Of a DNA stretch of 64,000 nucleotides, positions 34,215 to 45,989 are shown piece by piece (position 1 is the first letter of the stretch; every line of letters begins with the position of its first letter). The DNA comes from Parastagonospora avenae f. sp. tritici 18332-5 (Eukaryota > Ascomycota > Dothideomycetes > Pleosporales > Phaeosphaeriaceae). The notes under the pieces are model-generated. The model saw nothing but the letters and a program-made list of their open reading frames with translations, was not told where the DNA came from and made no database searches. The stretch is taken from positions 270,341 to 334,340 of the forward strand of contig JAFJTR010000029.1 of NCBI GenBank assembly GCA_022559985.1, given 5' to 3'. Position numbers and translations under genes: made by a program.

Positions 34215-34617
34215 GGTTTTGGAAGCTCTTGAAGCTATGCAGCTCCCTTTGTTTGTGGTGGGTTTGGTCGAGATTCAGAATGCGATAATTAAGGTGATGT
34301 CGTTATGGCTTTCAAATCCTGTTCCTATTCCTGTGGGGTTAGTGGTTAGTGGTTAGTACTTTGTCGGACGGTCGATTCGTTATAGGCGCATCGTGGTGGG
34401 AGTGAATGTCGAGGTGGTGGTCGTGCAGCAACGGCGACTGTCAACAATTGCAACGGGCGGCGCTCGGAGGTTTCGGTCCAGGCGCGCGGACCCCTGCAGC
34501 CACATGTACTAGCTTTCACCCCGCCGGGCCCGCCGCTGCTCGCTAGCTTCCCAAGCTTACGAAGTACAAGCCTCACTGTTCCGCTCTTCACATTGACAGC
34601 TTCTCTGCACACGCAAG
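34215..34617. other. Divergent promoter region
   Basis: A roughly 400-nt shared upstream region for the Pom34-like gene (minus) and the AMP-binding-fold gene (plus). No other gene is seen. Confidence 0.5.
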
Positions 34618-36577
34618 ATGGGAGGGCTAATCGAGCAGCTGGACGGCTCCATCTCCGCTATCCTAGCCGGCTGGAACACATACACGACCCTCATCGCGGT
34701 CGGAATCATCGGCTTCATAAGCTGGATCATATACGACACGGCTGATGCCGACACGCACCCATTGCTGCTTGCCAGACAGGCCCAGGCTTCATATGTGAGG
34801 CAGCCGGGAGAGTCCGCCATCTTCAGATCTCCCGAGACTCCTCATGGCTGTACGTGTCTGCCCACGATATTGCTGCTTGGTATGCTGACGCACATCAGAC
34901 CCTCTCCGCACCGGTCTTGCTGTAAAGCCCCCAGGTGCTCCCATGTACTCTGCCGGCAAGGATGGCGACCTTCGAGATATCTGGCGACGCGTTGTTGGTG
35001 AAATCCCTCTCGAGCGGAGTGCGACTTCAAGCGGCACAGCCACTGTCATGACCGTCTACGGCAAGGAAGGCGTCTCGGAACACAAGGTCCAAGGCATAAG
35101 CAAGGAGATTGCCATTATTGGCAAGCACTTCAAGGACCACGGCGCAAAGAGAGTCGCCATCTATCTACCCAACAGCATCGAGTTCTTGGCTGCACTTTTC
35201 GCAGGCGCTTTCTACGGCTTCACCCCCATCTTGATCCCGTACAACCAGCCCCATCCAGCCCTCGTCGACCTTCTCGTCCAAACGGGAGCCGACGCTCTCA
35301 TTGCTGAAGCTGGCTCCGTGCCCCTCGCTGATGTCATTCAAGGAGCCTCCGGTCTGCGCCAGATCATCTGGACTGTCGAGAAGACCAGCAGGCATATGGA
35401 CTGGAGCGAGGTGCCCGAGGGTATTGGTGGAAAGATTGACGTCTCAGTATGGCATGAGCTCGTTCAGGACCAGCAGAATGGAACCGTTGCCCTGCCCTCC
35501 AGTACCGACAAAGCCCCAGGCGTTGTGTTCCTCTGGCAGGAGACTGTTGGGAAACCTGCCGAGATCGTCGAATTCACCCAGCAAAACCTCGCTGCCGCTG
35601 TCGGCTCCCTCATCACTGCATTGCCTGCCGCACATCGCTTCAACTCCTCTGATACCTTCCTACCTGCCGATGCATTTACACACTCCTACAGCTTGTGTCT
35701 GACTTTGGCTGCTCTATTCGCTCATTCTACTGTTGTCATCAACTCGGTTGCTGGACAGGGAGTCGATCTCACTCTGGCTACCCGATCGATTGCCCCTACC
35801 ATTGCAGTTGTCTCTGCTGAAACTGCGGCCAAGCTCCACAGCACTACGAGCGCATCTGGACTGAGCGGGCCAAAGAAGTTCGCCCATTACCTCGAGACTC
35901 GCATGCTGACCGCTGGCCGTCTGCCAACTGATACATTTCTGACCAAGCTGAATGCTCCCTCACGCGCAACCCTAGGCACGACACCGGGAAAGCTGCGGCT
36001 GCTCTTTGTTTCTGAGCGAGCTGGTCTCAATACTCCACCTTTGAGCTCCGAAGACTTGTCAGATCTGCGCATCTACACCAAGGCCCGTGTTTTGTACGCT
36101 TTGACAGCTGCCAAAGTTGCTGGCGCAGTCGCCCAGACCAACGTCTACGACTACCGACGTGGGCTGGCGCCATCGAGCAAGCACAGCCATTTCGGTGTGC
36201 CACTCAGCAGTCTCGAGATCAAGTTGAAAGACACCCCACAGCACAAGACTACTGACGATCACATCGCTGGTGATTTGATCGTGACTGGATCATCGGTGGC
36301 GGGCGGTGAGACATCGTTGGGAGTGAATGGTGAGTTTTTGCATTATTCGACTGATGCTATTGTATTGACATCAGACAGCAACCTTCCGGGAAGACCATAC
36401 CTTGGCATATGTATAGATATTACAATTGATCAGCGTGACTGTACCACGTTTCACGCTATCTTCGTTCTTGCGTTGCTCACCCTTTTCGCTTGTAATGCTT
36501 CCGTGTGGCGATTTCCTCTCATTAGTCAGACAAGTCTTGCTATTGTCCTTGTTCACTCTCACTTTGCGCTCACTTAG
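34618..36577 (+). CDS. AMP-binding-fold protein, motif-poor (possible pseudoenzyme)
   Basis: Two exons, 34618-34849 and 34899-36577, encode up to 636 residues. An N-terminal membrane helix (LIAVGIIGFISWIIYDTADA) is followed by a luciferase/acyl-CoA-synthetase-like fold: RVAIYLPNSIEFLAALFAGA, YGFTPILIPYNQPHPALVDL and FNSSDTFLPADAFTHSYSL. The nucleotide-binding loop, normally TSGSTGxPKG, reads FLWQETVGKPAEIVEFTQQN, and no YGxTE motif is seen. An adenylation reaction is therefore doubtful, though the protein is long and intact. The 3' end is uncertain. A 45-nt in-frame intron (36330-36374) may be removed, and the last 80 residues after LGVNG look unlike the family and may include UTR. Confidence 0.78.
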
Positions 36578-36663
36578 GCTTTCGCCTAGTACGGCGGTTG
36601 CTAGGTAACAACCTCCTTTTGCATGACAATACATCTACCTGAACACAAGAACTTATTGCTGAC

Positions 36664-36667
<4 letters not shown>

Positions 36668-36706
<39 letters not shown>
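36668..36706. repeat. (AC)n microsatellite
   Basis: A 39-bp uninterrupted AC dinucleotide run, about 105 nt upstream of the ATG at 36813. It lies in the promoter or 5' UTR of the following gene. Confidence 0.97.
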
Positions 36707-36709
<3 letters not shown>

Positions 36710-36812
36710 CCTGGAAGCAATTATCGCACAATTACCGCACCACTGGCTTTACTTCCACTCCAATCTCAAATTCGGAGTTCCCCAAACCGCACGTACAAAG
36801 CTAGGCCACGAC

Positions 36813-38150
36813 ATGAATCCGCCTCTTAGTCCTTTGGACCTCGAGGGTCCCGTCCCAACGAGTTCACGAAAGCGCACAGCATCCGCCATCTCACAACCTC
36901 TCGTCCCACCCGCTTCAGACGATATTACTCCGCGTATCCTCCATCGCCGTCGTCACCGCGTCGAAAATGCCGCGGCGTCCGTTTGGGAACCAGACATCCC
37001 CGTTACCTCGAAACCCGCCGCCGACGATGCCAACGCATCCCCGCCAACCGCCTCGACCATCCCACCCGCGCCCTTCAACATCTACCGCTCCCTCCTCCGC
37101 CACCCAAACCTCTTCTTCCAATTCGCCCTACGCCTCCCCCTCGCCTCCGCCATCAACCTCTACGCCATCGACAAAGAATTCCACTACCTCTTCAACAAAT
37201 ACAGCGTCTCGATCCTGCACGACTACGCGCGCTACTGGGCCCCCATCAGCAGCCATGTCTTCACCTGGATCCTCTTCCCGCACCTTTGCATCTCCGACCC
37301 CATGCTGCGCCCCATGAACAACCGCGTCTGGCTCGCCCGCGACGTCCCCAGCTGGCGCTGGGTCGGCATGGTGCTGCACCGGCAAACCATTGTGCGCGGG
37401 ATTCTCTCGTCCCTCACGCTCGAGGGCTGCGGCGCGCTGCCATCGGCCGCTGAATCCGTGCTGTGTAAATTCTGGCTCCTAACCGAGTTCAAACACACAC
37501 ATCAGCGCCAGTCTTTCCTGCAGGATGTGGAGATCTGGAGCGACAGTGATATCCTGCTGTTCCACATGTTGCTCGTGAAATTGGACATGCGCCTCACGCA
37601 CCCGATCCTCAGCAACGCGCCCTGCTCACTGAGCCATTTGCTGCTCAATCAGCCCTCCCTAACGCCCCTGTACGACCTCCTCACCAGCAAAAACGAGGTG
37701 CGCTACCCAGACCTCGTCCCGCTGATGATCCGCACATATCCGATGGACACATTCGACCTACTCACCTTCCCGTACCTCGACGACGAAGAAATCACGGACG
37801 TGGACGAAGAAGACTGGAACATACTGGGCAAAGAAGGGTGGAGTGAGTTTGGCGGGGCGATGGAGCTGGCGCTGGATTGCGTGGTCAACGAGGGGCTGAG
37901 GAGAGAATTACACGCCGAGGCGTATTTGTTGGAGTTTGTCATGTTTGGATATGAGGACGGCGTGGCGAGGAAGTGGAGGAAGGGGGAAAGGGGGTACGAG
38001 GGGGCGTTTGGGAGGGGGAGGAAGGGGGTGATTAGGGAGGTGGATGAGCGGGTTGGGTTGGTGGATGAGATGGAGAGGAAAAGGGACGGGGATGGGGATG
38101 GGGATGAGGATGGGGATGGCGATGGCGAAGAGATGGAACTCGGTGTTTGA
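36813..38150 (+). CDS. Conserved fungal hypothetical protein with Asp/Gly repeat tail
   Basis: A single exon encodes 445 residues. The first 85 residues are disordered and contain a basic patch (TPRILHRRRHRV). Then comes a helical, F-box-like stretch, NLFFQFALRLPLASAINLYA, followed by WLARDVPSWRWVGMVLHRQT and several helices to about residue 370. I recognise the general look of a fungal-specific family but no named domain. The C-terminus has acidic and basic stretches, ending in hexamer-encoded (Asp-Gly)n at 38086-38127. Function is unknown. Strong codon bias and length support a real gene. Confidence 0.75.
   Translation: MNPPLSPLDLEGPVPTSSRKRTASAISQPLVPPASDDITPRILHRRRHRVENAAASVWEPDIPVTSKPAADDANASPPTASTIPPAPFNIYRSLLRHPNLFFQFALRLPLASAINLYAIDKEFHYLFNKYSVSILHDYARYWAPISSHVFTWILFPHLCISDPMLRPMNNRVWLARDVPSWRWVGMVLHRQTIVRGILSSLTLEGCGALPSAAESVLCKFWLLTEFKHTHQRQSFLQDVEIWSDSDILLFHMLLVKLDMRLTHPILSNAPCSLSHLLLNQPSLTPLYDLLTSKNEVRYPDLVPLMIRTYPMDTFDLLTFPYLDDEEITDVDEEDWNILGKEGWSEFGGAMELALDCVVNEGLRRELHAEAYLLEFVMFGYEDGVARKWRKGERGYEGAFGRGRKGVIREVDERVGLVDEMERKRDGDGDGDEDGDGDGEEMELGV
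38086..38127. repeat. Coding GATGGG/GATGGC hexamer repeat
   Basis: Imperfect 6-bp tandem repeats encode alternating Asp-Gly (one Glu-Asp variant) near the C-terminus of the hypothetical protein. Length variation would stay in frame. Confidence 0.85.
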
Positions 38151-38982
38151 GAAATGCTGCGAAGTATCGAGACAGACTGGGAAAGGCAAGCCTTGCTGAC
38201 GACTTGAGGCTTTTACACTCGTCATGCTGGAGTGGCTGGGCGAGGGAAGGTGCCGTTGCTCTGGTCCTGAGGAGGGTATGGATTTCAGATACTGGAAGAG
38301 TAGACGCGTGGAAAAGCTGGGGTCGACATTGTCTTCTCATGCACGAGAAAGCGGTCGTGTTTACTATTCCTTACTGTCTGCCTAGTCCTTGCATGAACTA
38401 AGCTAGGCCACGGCTTAACCACGCAAAATCAACTCACAAAATTGACAACTTAGAGACGCAAGTATATGGATGCTTGGATGCAAAGCTGAGAGAGAATTAT
38501 CTCGAAGAGTTGTTGTGTTGCAAGCCTGCGCGTGCTCAAGGTGCCCGGGCCTAAAAATCGAAAAATATGAGCTTCTTCGTACGCCGGATGTACAGGCGGT
38601 GCGGATGGCCCTGTCTCCGGGGTCGCCGACGTATTATGTGGCTTCGAATGGGCCTTGTGAGTATTTGGCGCCGGCGTGAGAAGGGGAGAAGCGACCTGCT
38701 GGGGGCGGTTACTTGGTTCTCGATTAACATCTACTCGCAAAGGATGGGATATGAATCTCGAAGGTGTCGTGAGTTGCTGATTGTCCCATTACATATGGCT
38801 GATCACTTGAAGACTGGGTATTAGAATGTGCGCGCCGACACTTTTCAATCATGACATGAAAAATATAACACATCGGGTGTTAATACTCGCTGGTCGAAAA
38901 AGCTACTGCCACTCGAAACTTGGAGCGAAGCTTCCTTTGTTCCTATCTCAAACCTTGATACATATACCTCTTTCCTATCAAA
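38151..38982. other. Intergenic between convergent genes
   Basis: This stretch holds the 3' ends of the hypothetical gene and the NCS1 permease. Short frames on both strands have no recognisable product. Confidence 0.4.
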
Positions 38983-40837
38983 CTACAATATCCCATCGAA
39001 CCTCGCCTTCCATCCCGTCTTCTCATGCCCACCCTCCCCACTCCCAATACTCACGCTCTCATCCACCACCCCTGCGCCATCGTAAATGTCATCCGGCAAA
39101 ACCGCCTTTTCGATGAATGTCTCCGTCGGCGGCGCAACCCACACCTCCAGCACCACATATACCAGACTCGTCGCTACGAACCCCAACAGCCAGCCAAACG
39201 TATACGGCCTAGATCCCACGCCCACATCCACGCCCGGATTGATCGAATTGATAAATCCCGGTAGATTCGGCACGACGCCGACCACAAACGCCGTGATGGC
39301 GCGCCAGTTACATCCCGCCGTGTACCGATAAATGCCATTGGGTTGATACAGCGCAAGCGTATCGTACTTGCGCTTATGTACGATCCAAAAATCCCAGACC
39401 AAAATCGCCGCAATCGGCCCCAAGAACACCGCATACGCACTCATGAAATTCAAAAAACTGCCCGCGCTCTTCAGGATCTTCCAGGGCACCAGCGCCCACG
39501 AAAGCACCGCGCAGATCAACTGGCCGCGCCGGATATTCACGTACTGTGGGAACAAGGCGGTCAGGTCGTTGGCTGCGGAGAGAGAGTTGGCGGAGATGTT
39601 GACGCCGAGCGCGGCGAGGGCGAAGCTGGAGGCCGCGAAGAAGCGGCAGGCGCGGTTGTCCCAGTGGGCGATGAGCGCCATGGGGTCCCAGTCGAGGCTG
39701 CCGTATTTGACGTGCCCAGCGGAGGTGGCGGCGACGCCGATGAAGGAGATGAATGTGAAGACGAGCGGGAGGAAGGGGACGTAGATGAGTTGCCACTTCA
39801 CGGAGACGCGGGAGTAGCGGGAGAAATCGGCCTTTTTGTGGGGGTCAGTACAGTGTCCTATACCAGACGTAATTTGAATGGAAATGGTGGATGCGTTACC
39901 TGGTTCACGGATAGTGTGGCGAAGTTTCCAATGACGGAGGTTAGGGAGGAGAGGAATGCCCACGAGTACGCACTTCCCTCCAACGTCGCCTTTTGCGCCC
40001 ACATCTCGCCCCCATCCGTGCTCACAAACGCCCAGATCAGAATCGCAATCCACGCAATCGGCACAATCACACTCTTGGCCATAAACAGCCATCTCAGGTT
40101 ATTCGGATGCATGCACAGAAACGGGACACTGGCGAGCCAAAACAGCAAAAAGCTGACCATGGTGTTCGTCTCGATGCCCTGGGATTCAGGAATGCCGTTC
40201 TCGAGGGTGAGGAAGGAGGGCCAGATGGCGCCGAGCATCACGCGGGTTGCGTTGGCGCCGTTCATGTTTTGGATGGCGAACCAGAAGATTGCGAGGATGG
40301 CGCGTGAGATGATGGCGATGTAGGAGCCCCAGAAACCCCAGGATGCGCGCGCGAGGACGGGGAAGGGGACGTGGTGGATTACGCCGATGGCGCCGTTTAG
40401 GGCGATGATGAAGGAGATCATGAAGAATGCGAGGGCAACTATTCCGAGGGATTCGCGCCATGATAGACCTGAATGGGGGTATTAGGTGGGTGGTTGGACG
40501 AGATTGAATAGTGGAATGTACCGATTGCGATTATGGAGGAGGCGAATTGCCATGTTGCTGCACTGAGAAGATGTCAGATCGATTGTATTGAGGCCACTGG
40601 GGATGACGTTTACTTGAAAGCATCAGATACCCAGTACGAGATAAAGCTCGTAACGCCCCACTTTCGGGCATGGCGAGGAACAGGGTCGAGATCTTTGTTT
40701 GTCCTGTTCAGACATCAGCACCTCCAACCTTTTCTTCATCTCCTCAGATAAGCTTACCATCGCGCGTTACCCTCAGCGAACGCTGACTTTGGCTGCTCGA
40801 CCTTCCACGTAAAGTGGGGTTTCTCAATGACAGGCAT
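38983..40837 (-). CDS. NCS1 nucleobase/allantoin-type permease (Fur4/Dal4 family)
   Basis: Five exons on the minus strand: 40837-40758, 40703-40614, 40562-40522, 40468-39900, 39831-38983. They total 1629 nt, or 542 residues. Family signatures are present: NKDLDPVPRHARKWGVTSF before helix 1, SDAFNAATWQFASSIIAIGL, then VLARASWGFWGSYIAIISRA, LSVNQADFSRYSRV and NISANSLSAANDLTALFPQY. About 12 membrane helices are expected in the plasma membrane. Substrates in this group include uracil, uridine, allantoin and thiamine; which one cannot be decided here. The C-terminal cytosolic tail is acidic. The exon joins preserve every signature, so the model is reliable. Confidence 0.93.
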
Positions 40838-41721
40838 GTTGAGCCGCAGCCGCCTTGTGTTGGCGTTAAAAGATGGAGTCTGCCACAATCTCCACGAGTT
40901 TACCATGGGGACTTGCGCCTCTTTATCCATGTCCTGACCCTCGGCGAAACTAGTTCACGACGTGTCGTCTGTATCGTAGCCAAGTGCAGGACAAAGATAA
41001 GCCATGCCAAATTCGGAATTCGGTCCCTTTCCCTGGAGAACTAAGGATCTCCAACCACTAGGAACCCGTGATGCAAGCGAACCCAAGCAAATCGAGACCA
41101 GAACGATTCTGCGATTGTCACAAATCTGGAGGCGGGTGCAGATAAGGACCCTTGGTTGGCTGAACGATCGTCGCGTGCATTCCCTGGATCGGATGGGGCT
41201 GGTTTCCACGCGACGGTGAGATGACCACCATGTGCATTGTTTAGTGCCATCGTCCTGAACTTGCTACATACAAAGATGTGCGCAATCGCAATTTGAACTC
41301 TTACCTGAATACATTTCGCGGAGTTGAGCACCGCCCTCAAGATTATTACTTGGAGAGACATGTGGCTGGGCAGTTATGCGATCACGTCGGCTGCTTGGAG
41401 CCGATGACCGTCCAGCACAAAGCTCACGATGCACACGAGCAATAGTAGTCTCCAGGTAGGCGCTTTACATTGCGTTTGGGTGCCTCGGGGATGACGTGAT
41501 TTTTCATGTAGGTGGTCACCAATCTCCGACATTGTTAGCTATCGCGACAGTCTCACTGTCACCCGTGGCAATGTAAGAACGCGCCGTTTGTCTGGGAAGC
41601 GTTTACAGTTCTCCTTTCCTTCGCTCGACGAGTACGGATGTATGTAGGCTCAAGCCGTTAGCGTGGAGTCGAATACTGGATATTTGCGTCAAGACATGAT
41701 GTGTGCCATGATACGCGTACC
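40838..41721. other. Intergenic, about 0.9 kb
   Basis: Upstream of the NCS1 permease and downstream of the HET-domain gene. No gene or RNA is recognised. Confidence 0.4.
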
Positions 41722-43995
41722 TCACTCCAACAGTATCCTCTCTTTACGTGTAGGGAAATACGTCTCCAGGCATCGTACGGTATGGGGCATTTTCTCAGTA
41801 ATCTCAAAGTCTGGCTCAATAGCTGTCTCTGTCTTGTTAAATCCGAAGTAAGCATCGAGCGTGGCCAGAATGCCAACACGCTCTGATATCCCGTTCCGTG
41901 TTTTTAGAAGCAGCCCGTAGTGGCCAAACATGATCGCACATTCGAATGTGTCGGTGCAGAGCTCGGTAAAAAAAACACTGTCCTTTTCCACAGTCGCTGT
42001 AATTTGGAAGTCCCAAACGAGCCAACCAGCATTCCATCGGTCTGTCCATGATGCATCGAAATCGTCCGGCATTGGACCCAGCTCTGTGGTTGGGATTTCC
42101 AGAGAAAACTTGTAATACCTTCCGGAGTATGGCAATCTCAACTCCATTAGGGTGATTTCCATGGAAATTCGATGGGTATACAAGGCACCACAGTCGCTTT
42201 GTGATGGTATGAGCGACCGCATGAAATGTTCCCCGAGCTGCTCGTATTCGCCGTCCACCTTCTGCACGCACACAAGCGTTGGCAAATCTTTTTCAAAAAA
42301 CCTTCGTTCTTCCCAACTAGATGTAGGAATCCAGATCACAGCCGTATCCCATCCTGCCCATGTCCAAGTAGGAAACTCCTTTCTCCGCGACCCCTCATTG
42401 CCTTTCCAAGAGCAGCCCATGACAAGAGATGCGTATAGTTGTGTGTTCAGACCGAGGAAAGTAAACGACTTCAGGTCCTCAGCAATACGTTCGGATATCC
42501 CAGTGTAAGGAGCAATCGTTATAGGCAGTCCCCAGTAGTGAACAAACTCGCCAGAGCTCACACCGTCAGGTATCTCAGTGAGCTGCGTCGCTGCACGCGA
42601 TGATAGAACACCCAATATGGCACGAATGGCATCTGAGCCAAAAGACAAGTTTCGCTTGGAACACTCCCGAATCAAGTGTAGAATACGCCAGCCAGCTTCA
42701 GGTCGGGTGACAGGCAGTAAAAGCTCTGGCCCAGAATGTAGGAATAGTGGTAGTCGGCGGAAAGTACGCACACTCTGGATCTCGGGTGCTCTGGTAGGTG
42801 GGTGTGAGATCTCCAAACGGCAGACCCGGTTACACTGGAAGTACACCATCTCTTCTGTGAAGATTACCCGCTTGCGCGCAAAGTAGCCCTCCTGAAATGT
42901 CCAAGCTCGCGTGTTCCAGGTAGACTTAGGGATAACGTTGGCTGGCTGCATTGGCACGGATGTCCACAAGATACCGTTGAGGATTAGTCGTGGTTGTGGT
43001 GCTCGCGAGCCTGGTCTGACACCAGGCAGTCCGAATTCCGCACCGTCTCCAGCTGCCGCGATGATGGTTAATTCGGCGCTTTGGTAGATCAGGTCCATAG
43101 CGGAAATTTGTTGCTGGACCTCGGAAGCATTGGACTGATCAATGCAATACCGATCGACCCACAGGTAGCGGTAGCCCAGTCTTGGGACTACAGTCATGGC
43201 GTCCTCTACCGTCTTCGGAAGATTTTGAAAGACGTTTGACCCCGAGCTGTCTTCTGTTTGGTTGTGGTTCGTTCCCCACATATAGCTCAAAGCCACATAT
43301 GGCTGGTCAGGTGCCCATGGGATGATAACATGTTTCAAGCAATCGATTACTCTGAAGCCAGATCGCGGGAACGGCCGCGGAGCAGGACCTTCACTGTTTG
43401 TCGCAGAGCAGTGTTGGATGTGATTCTCATCACAGTGTTTCATCCAGACTTGAATGGCTTCGAAGTCCACGGACTCTGGGCGTAGTGCTTTATGTAGAGG
43501 TTGTGGCCGGGCGTCGACGTCGGCATTTTTTGAAGGCAAAAGATACCGTGTGGCAATCTTGCTGGACTCGAGGGTAGATTTGAATATACATGGGTTGAAG
43601 CGATACTGTCCGAGAATTTCCTCATAGCACTCGAGCTTTATGAAATCAGGGACTTTGCTGAAGTCTTCAGTCTCAGCTGCAGGCTGTTGGACCATGTGTC
43701 CTAGAAATCTGCACAAAGGGCAGCCCGAGTTTGGCGAGACGGGTATACGCTCGTATTCTGGGTGGTGTTTTTTCTTCTCCCTGGAATTCGTCATCAAGTC
43801 CCCCAGTTTAAGCGCACGGCATGTATGACACAAGTGCTCCGTGAGGAGAGTCCCCGTGTCAGCATCTTGAACGGAAAACTCCGCGGTTTCTGCATCGAGA
43901 GTGGAGGCCTTGCTCGCACTCAATTCATGAGACATATTTGCATCGTCGACATGATCAGAAGACGTTGGTTGTCGTTCTATGTTGCTGTTGTTCAT
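41722..43995 (-). CDS. HET-domain (heterokaryon incompatibility) protein
   Basis: A single exon encodes 757 residues. Two Cys pairs lie near the N-terminus (CHTCRALKLGD and GCPLCRFLGH), a common HET-protein feature. The HET domain runs from about residue 233 to 390, with YVALSYMWG, then LPKTVEDAMTVVPRLGYRYL followed by WVDRYCIDQ, and finally NTRAWTFQEGYFARKRVIF. The C-terminal 350 residues are a variable region without a recognised domain. HET proteins trigger cell death when genetically different hyphae fuse, or act as NLR-like immune effectors. No NLR, WD40 or ankyrin module is attached. Partner and allele specificity cannot be predicted. It is intact and intronless. Confidence 0.9.
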   Translation of the reverse strand: MNNSNIERQPTSSDHVDDANMSHELSASKASTLDAETAEFSVQDADTGTLLTEHLCHTCRALKLGDLMTNSREKKKHHPEYERIPVSPNSGCPLCRFLGHMVQQPAAETEDFSKVPDFIKLECYEEILGQYRFNPCIFKSTLESSKIATRYLLPSKNADVDARPQPLHKALRPESVDFEAIQVWMKHCDENHIQHCSATNSEGPAPRPFPRSGFRVIDCLKHVIIPWAPDQPYVALSYMWGTNHNQTEDSSGSNVFQNLPKTVEDAMTVVPRLGYRYLWVDRYCIDQSNASEVQQQISAMDLIYQSAELTIIAAAGDGAEFGLPGVRPGSRAPQPRLILNGILWTSVPMQPANVIPKSTWNTRAWTFQEGYFARKRVIFTEEMVYFQCNRVCRLEISHPPTRAPEIQSVRTFRRLPLFLHSGPELLLPVTRPEAGWRILHLIRECSKRNLSFGSDAIRAILGVLSSRAATQLTEIPDGVSSGEFVHYWGLPITIAPYTGISERIAEDLKSFTFLGLNTQLYASLVMGCSWKGNEGSRRKEFPTWTWAGWDTAVIWIPTSSWEERRFFEKDLPTLVCVQKVDGEYEQLGEHFMRSLIPSQSDCGALYTHRISMEITLMELRLPYSGRYYKFSLEIPTTELGPMPDDFDASWTDRWNAGWLVWDFQITATVEKDSVFFTELCTDTFECAIMFGHYGLLLKTRNGISERVGILATLDAYFGFNKTETAIEPDFEITEKMPHTVRCLETYFPTRKERILLE

Positions 43996-44493
43996 GGTGG
44001 CAAGGCACGAGATTAAACTCGGAGAAGCTAAGTGCGGCAGTCCGAAGCGAAGTGCGAGTGAGGCTTAAAGCTGAGGAGCAGGCTGTACGAGTTATATAGC
44101 TCGACGCTTTAGCTGTGAGCGGGTAAGCGCCCCGGGGAGATACAAGAGCCAGTAGGCTTCGAGACCCGCTTTGGGGCGTGGCATGGCAGCATGAAGTGGC
44201 CGTGAGATTGGACATGTCAGGCTATGGCTGACATCACCCATCCCAGGTGAAGTTAAGAAAGGGTTAGTGTTGAATTCTAGAGGTTTAGAGGGTCTGAAGC
44301 TTGTGTTGTTAGCGCGGTCTTAAAGGTGGCCCTAGCGCGCAGGCCGCGGGCAGGAGCGACGGATATTTGGCATCTCCAACTCGGCCTCGCGACCGCAACA
44401 CTAACGACATCCCGACTCCTCACATCACGTGCACCATGATCCGATAGACGCAACACATTTCTCTCCTACATTTGACCACTTTCTTCTTTCATA
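43996..44493. other. Divergent upstream region of HET and AP-1 mu genes
   Basis: A roughly 500-nt shared region between the minus-strand HET gene and the plus-strand AP-1 mu gene. No gene is seen. Confidence 0.45.
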
Positions 44494-45987
44494 ATGGCGT
44501 CGGCGGTGTTCTTCCTCGACCTCAAGGGCAAGGTGCGCTCGTTGCCTGTGGGGTACCTGGGGAAGCTCCATACTAACGACTCCGTATAGACCCTTCTGGC
44601 ACGCAATTACCGTGGAGATATTCCCATGTCCGCGGTTGAAAAGTTCCCCGTTCTGCTCAGCGAGGCCGAAGAGGACAGCTCCGCCGTGCCGCCATGCTTC
44701 TCCAACGAGGGCATCAACTACCTCTACATCCGCCATAACAACCTCTACCTCCTCGCCCTCACCAAGCGAAACACCAATGCCGCCGAGATCCTCCTCTTCC
44801 TGCACAAGATCGTCGAGGTCTTCACAGAGTACTTCAAGGAGCTGGAGGAGGAGAGCATACGAGACAACTTTGTCGTCATCTACGAGCTGCTGGACGAAAT
44901 GATGGATTTTGGGTACCCACAAACGACCGAGACAAAGATATTGCAGGAGTATATCACACAGGAGTCGCATAAGCTTGAGGTCGCACGGCCGCCAATTGCA
45001 GTCACCAACGCGGTCAGCTGGAGAAGTGAAGGTATCCGGTACCGCAAGAACGAGGTCTTCCTCGACGTCATCGAGTCGCTCAACTTGCTCGTATCTGCAG
45101 ACGGCAATGTACTACGGTCCGAGATTCTGGGAGCTGTCAAGATGAAGTGCTACCTGTCCGGTATGCCCGAGCTGCGGTTGGGCCTCAACGACAAGGTCAT
45201 GTTCGAGACCACCGGCAGAGCGACGCGCGGAAAGGCAGTCGAAATGGAAGACGTCAAATTCCACCAGTGCGTGCGATTGTCGCGATTCGAAAACGACCGG
45301 ACCATCTCCTTCATCCCGCCCGATGGTGAATTCGAGCTCATGAGCTACCGCCTGAACACGCAAGTTAAGCCCTTGATCTGGGTCGAGTGCATAGTAGAGA
45401 GCCACTCTGGCAGCAGGATAGAGTACATGTTGAAGGTAGGCAATTTTGGACTACTTCTCATACAATGGCTAACCCCACCAAGGCCAGAGCACAGTTTAAG
45501 CGGCGAAGCACAGCCAACAACGTCCAGATCTCGATACCCGTACCCGAAGATGCAGACACACCCCGCTTCCGAACCAACATCGGCACCGTACACTACGCAC
45601 CCGAAACATCCTCGATAGTATGGAAGATTAAGCAATTCGGTGGTGGCAAGGAGTTCCTCATGCGTGCGGAGCTGGGTCTGCCCTCCGTACGAGGTGACGA
45701 CGAGAAAGGTGGCGGTATGATGGGCGGGTTTGGTGGAAGCATGGGCGGTGTTGGTGCTGGCAAGGGAAAGCGACCCATCAACGTCAAGTTTGAAATCCCC
45801 TACTTCACAACATCGGGTATTCAGGTCAGATATCTGAAGATTATTGAGCCTAAGGTAAGCAAGAGTACCGAACTTGTCCCACTGGCAAGTGCTAACAAAT
45901 TTCTAGCTGCAATATCCATCCCTGCCGTGGGTGCGGTACATTACACAGTCTGGAGACATTGCGGTGCGATTACCAGACGTGAACTAG
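44494..45987 (+). CDS. APM1: AP-1 clathrin adaptor complex mu subunit
   Basis: Four exons, 44494-44532, 44590-45435, 45483-45854 and 45907-45987, encode 445 residues, the expected length. The longin-like N-terminal domain starts MASAVFFLDLKGKTLLARNY. The C-terminal mu-homology domain includes SWRSEGIRYRKNEVFLDVIE and CVRLSRFENDRTISFIPPDG. It ends LQYPSLPWVRYITQSGDIAV plus RLPDVN, typical of AP-1 rather than AP-2 or AP-3. It binds YxxPhi sorting signals at the trans-Golgi/endosome. A Gly/Met-rich insert (GGGMMGGFGGSMGGVGAGKG) sits in the mu-homology domain, as in many fungi. A Tc1/mariner element begins immediately after the TAG stop, so the native 3' UTR is displaced by 1350 bp. Confidence 0.96.
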
Positions 45988-45989
45988 TA

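Noticed and set aside
39343..40323. 326-residue plus-strand frame
   Set aside because: Antisense to the NCS1 permease exons; its translation is low-complexity (EGEAGGREEAAGAV-like).
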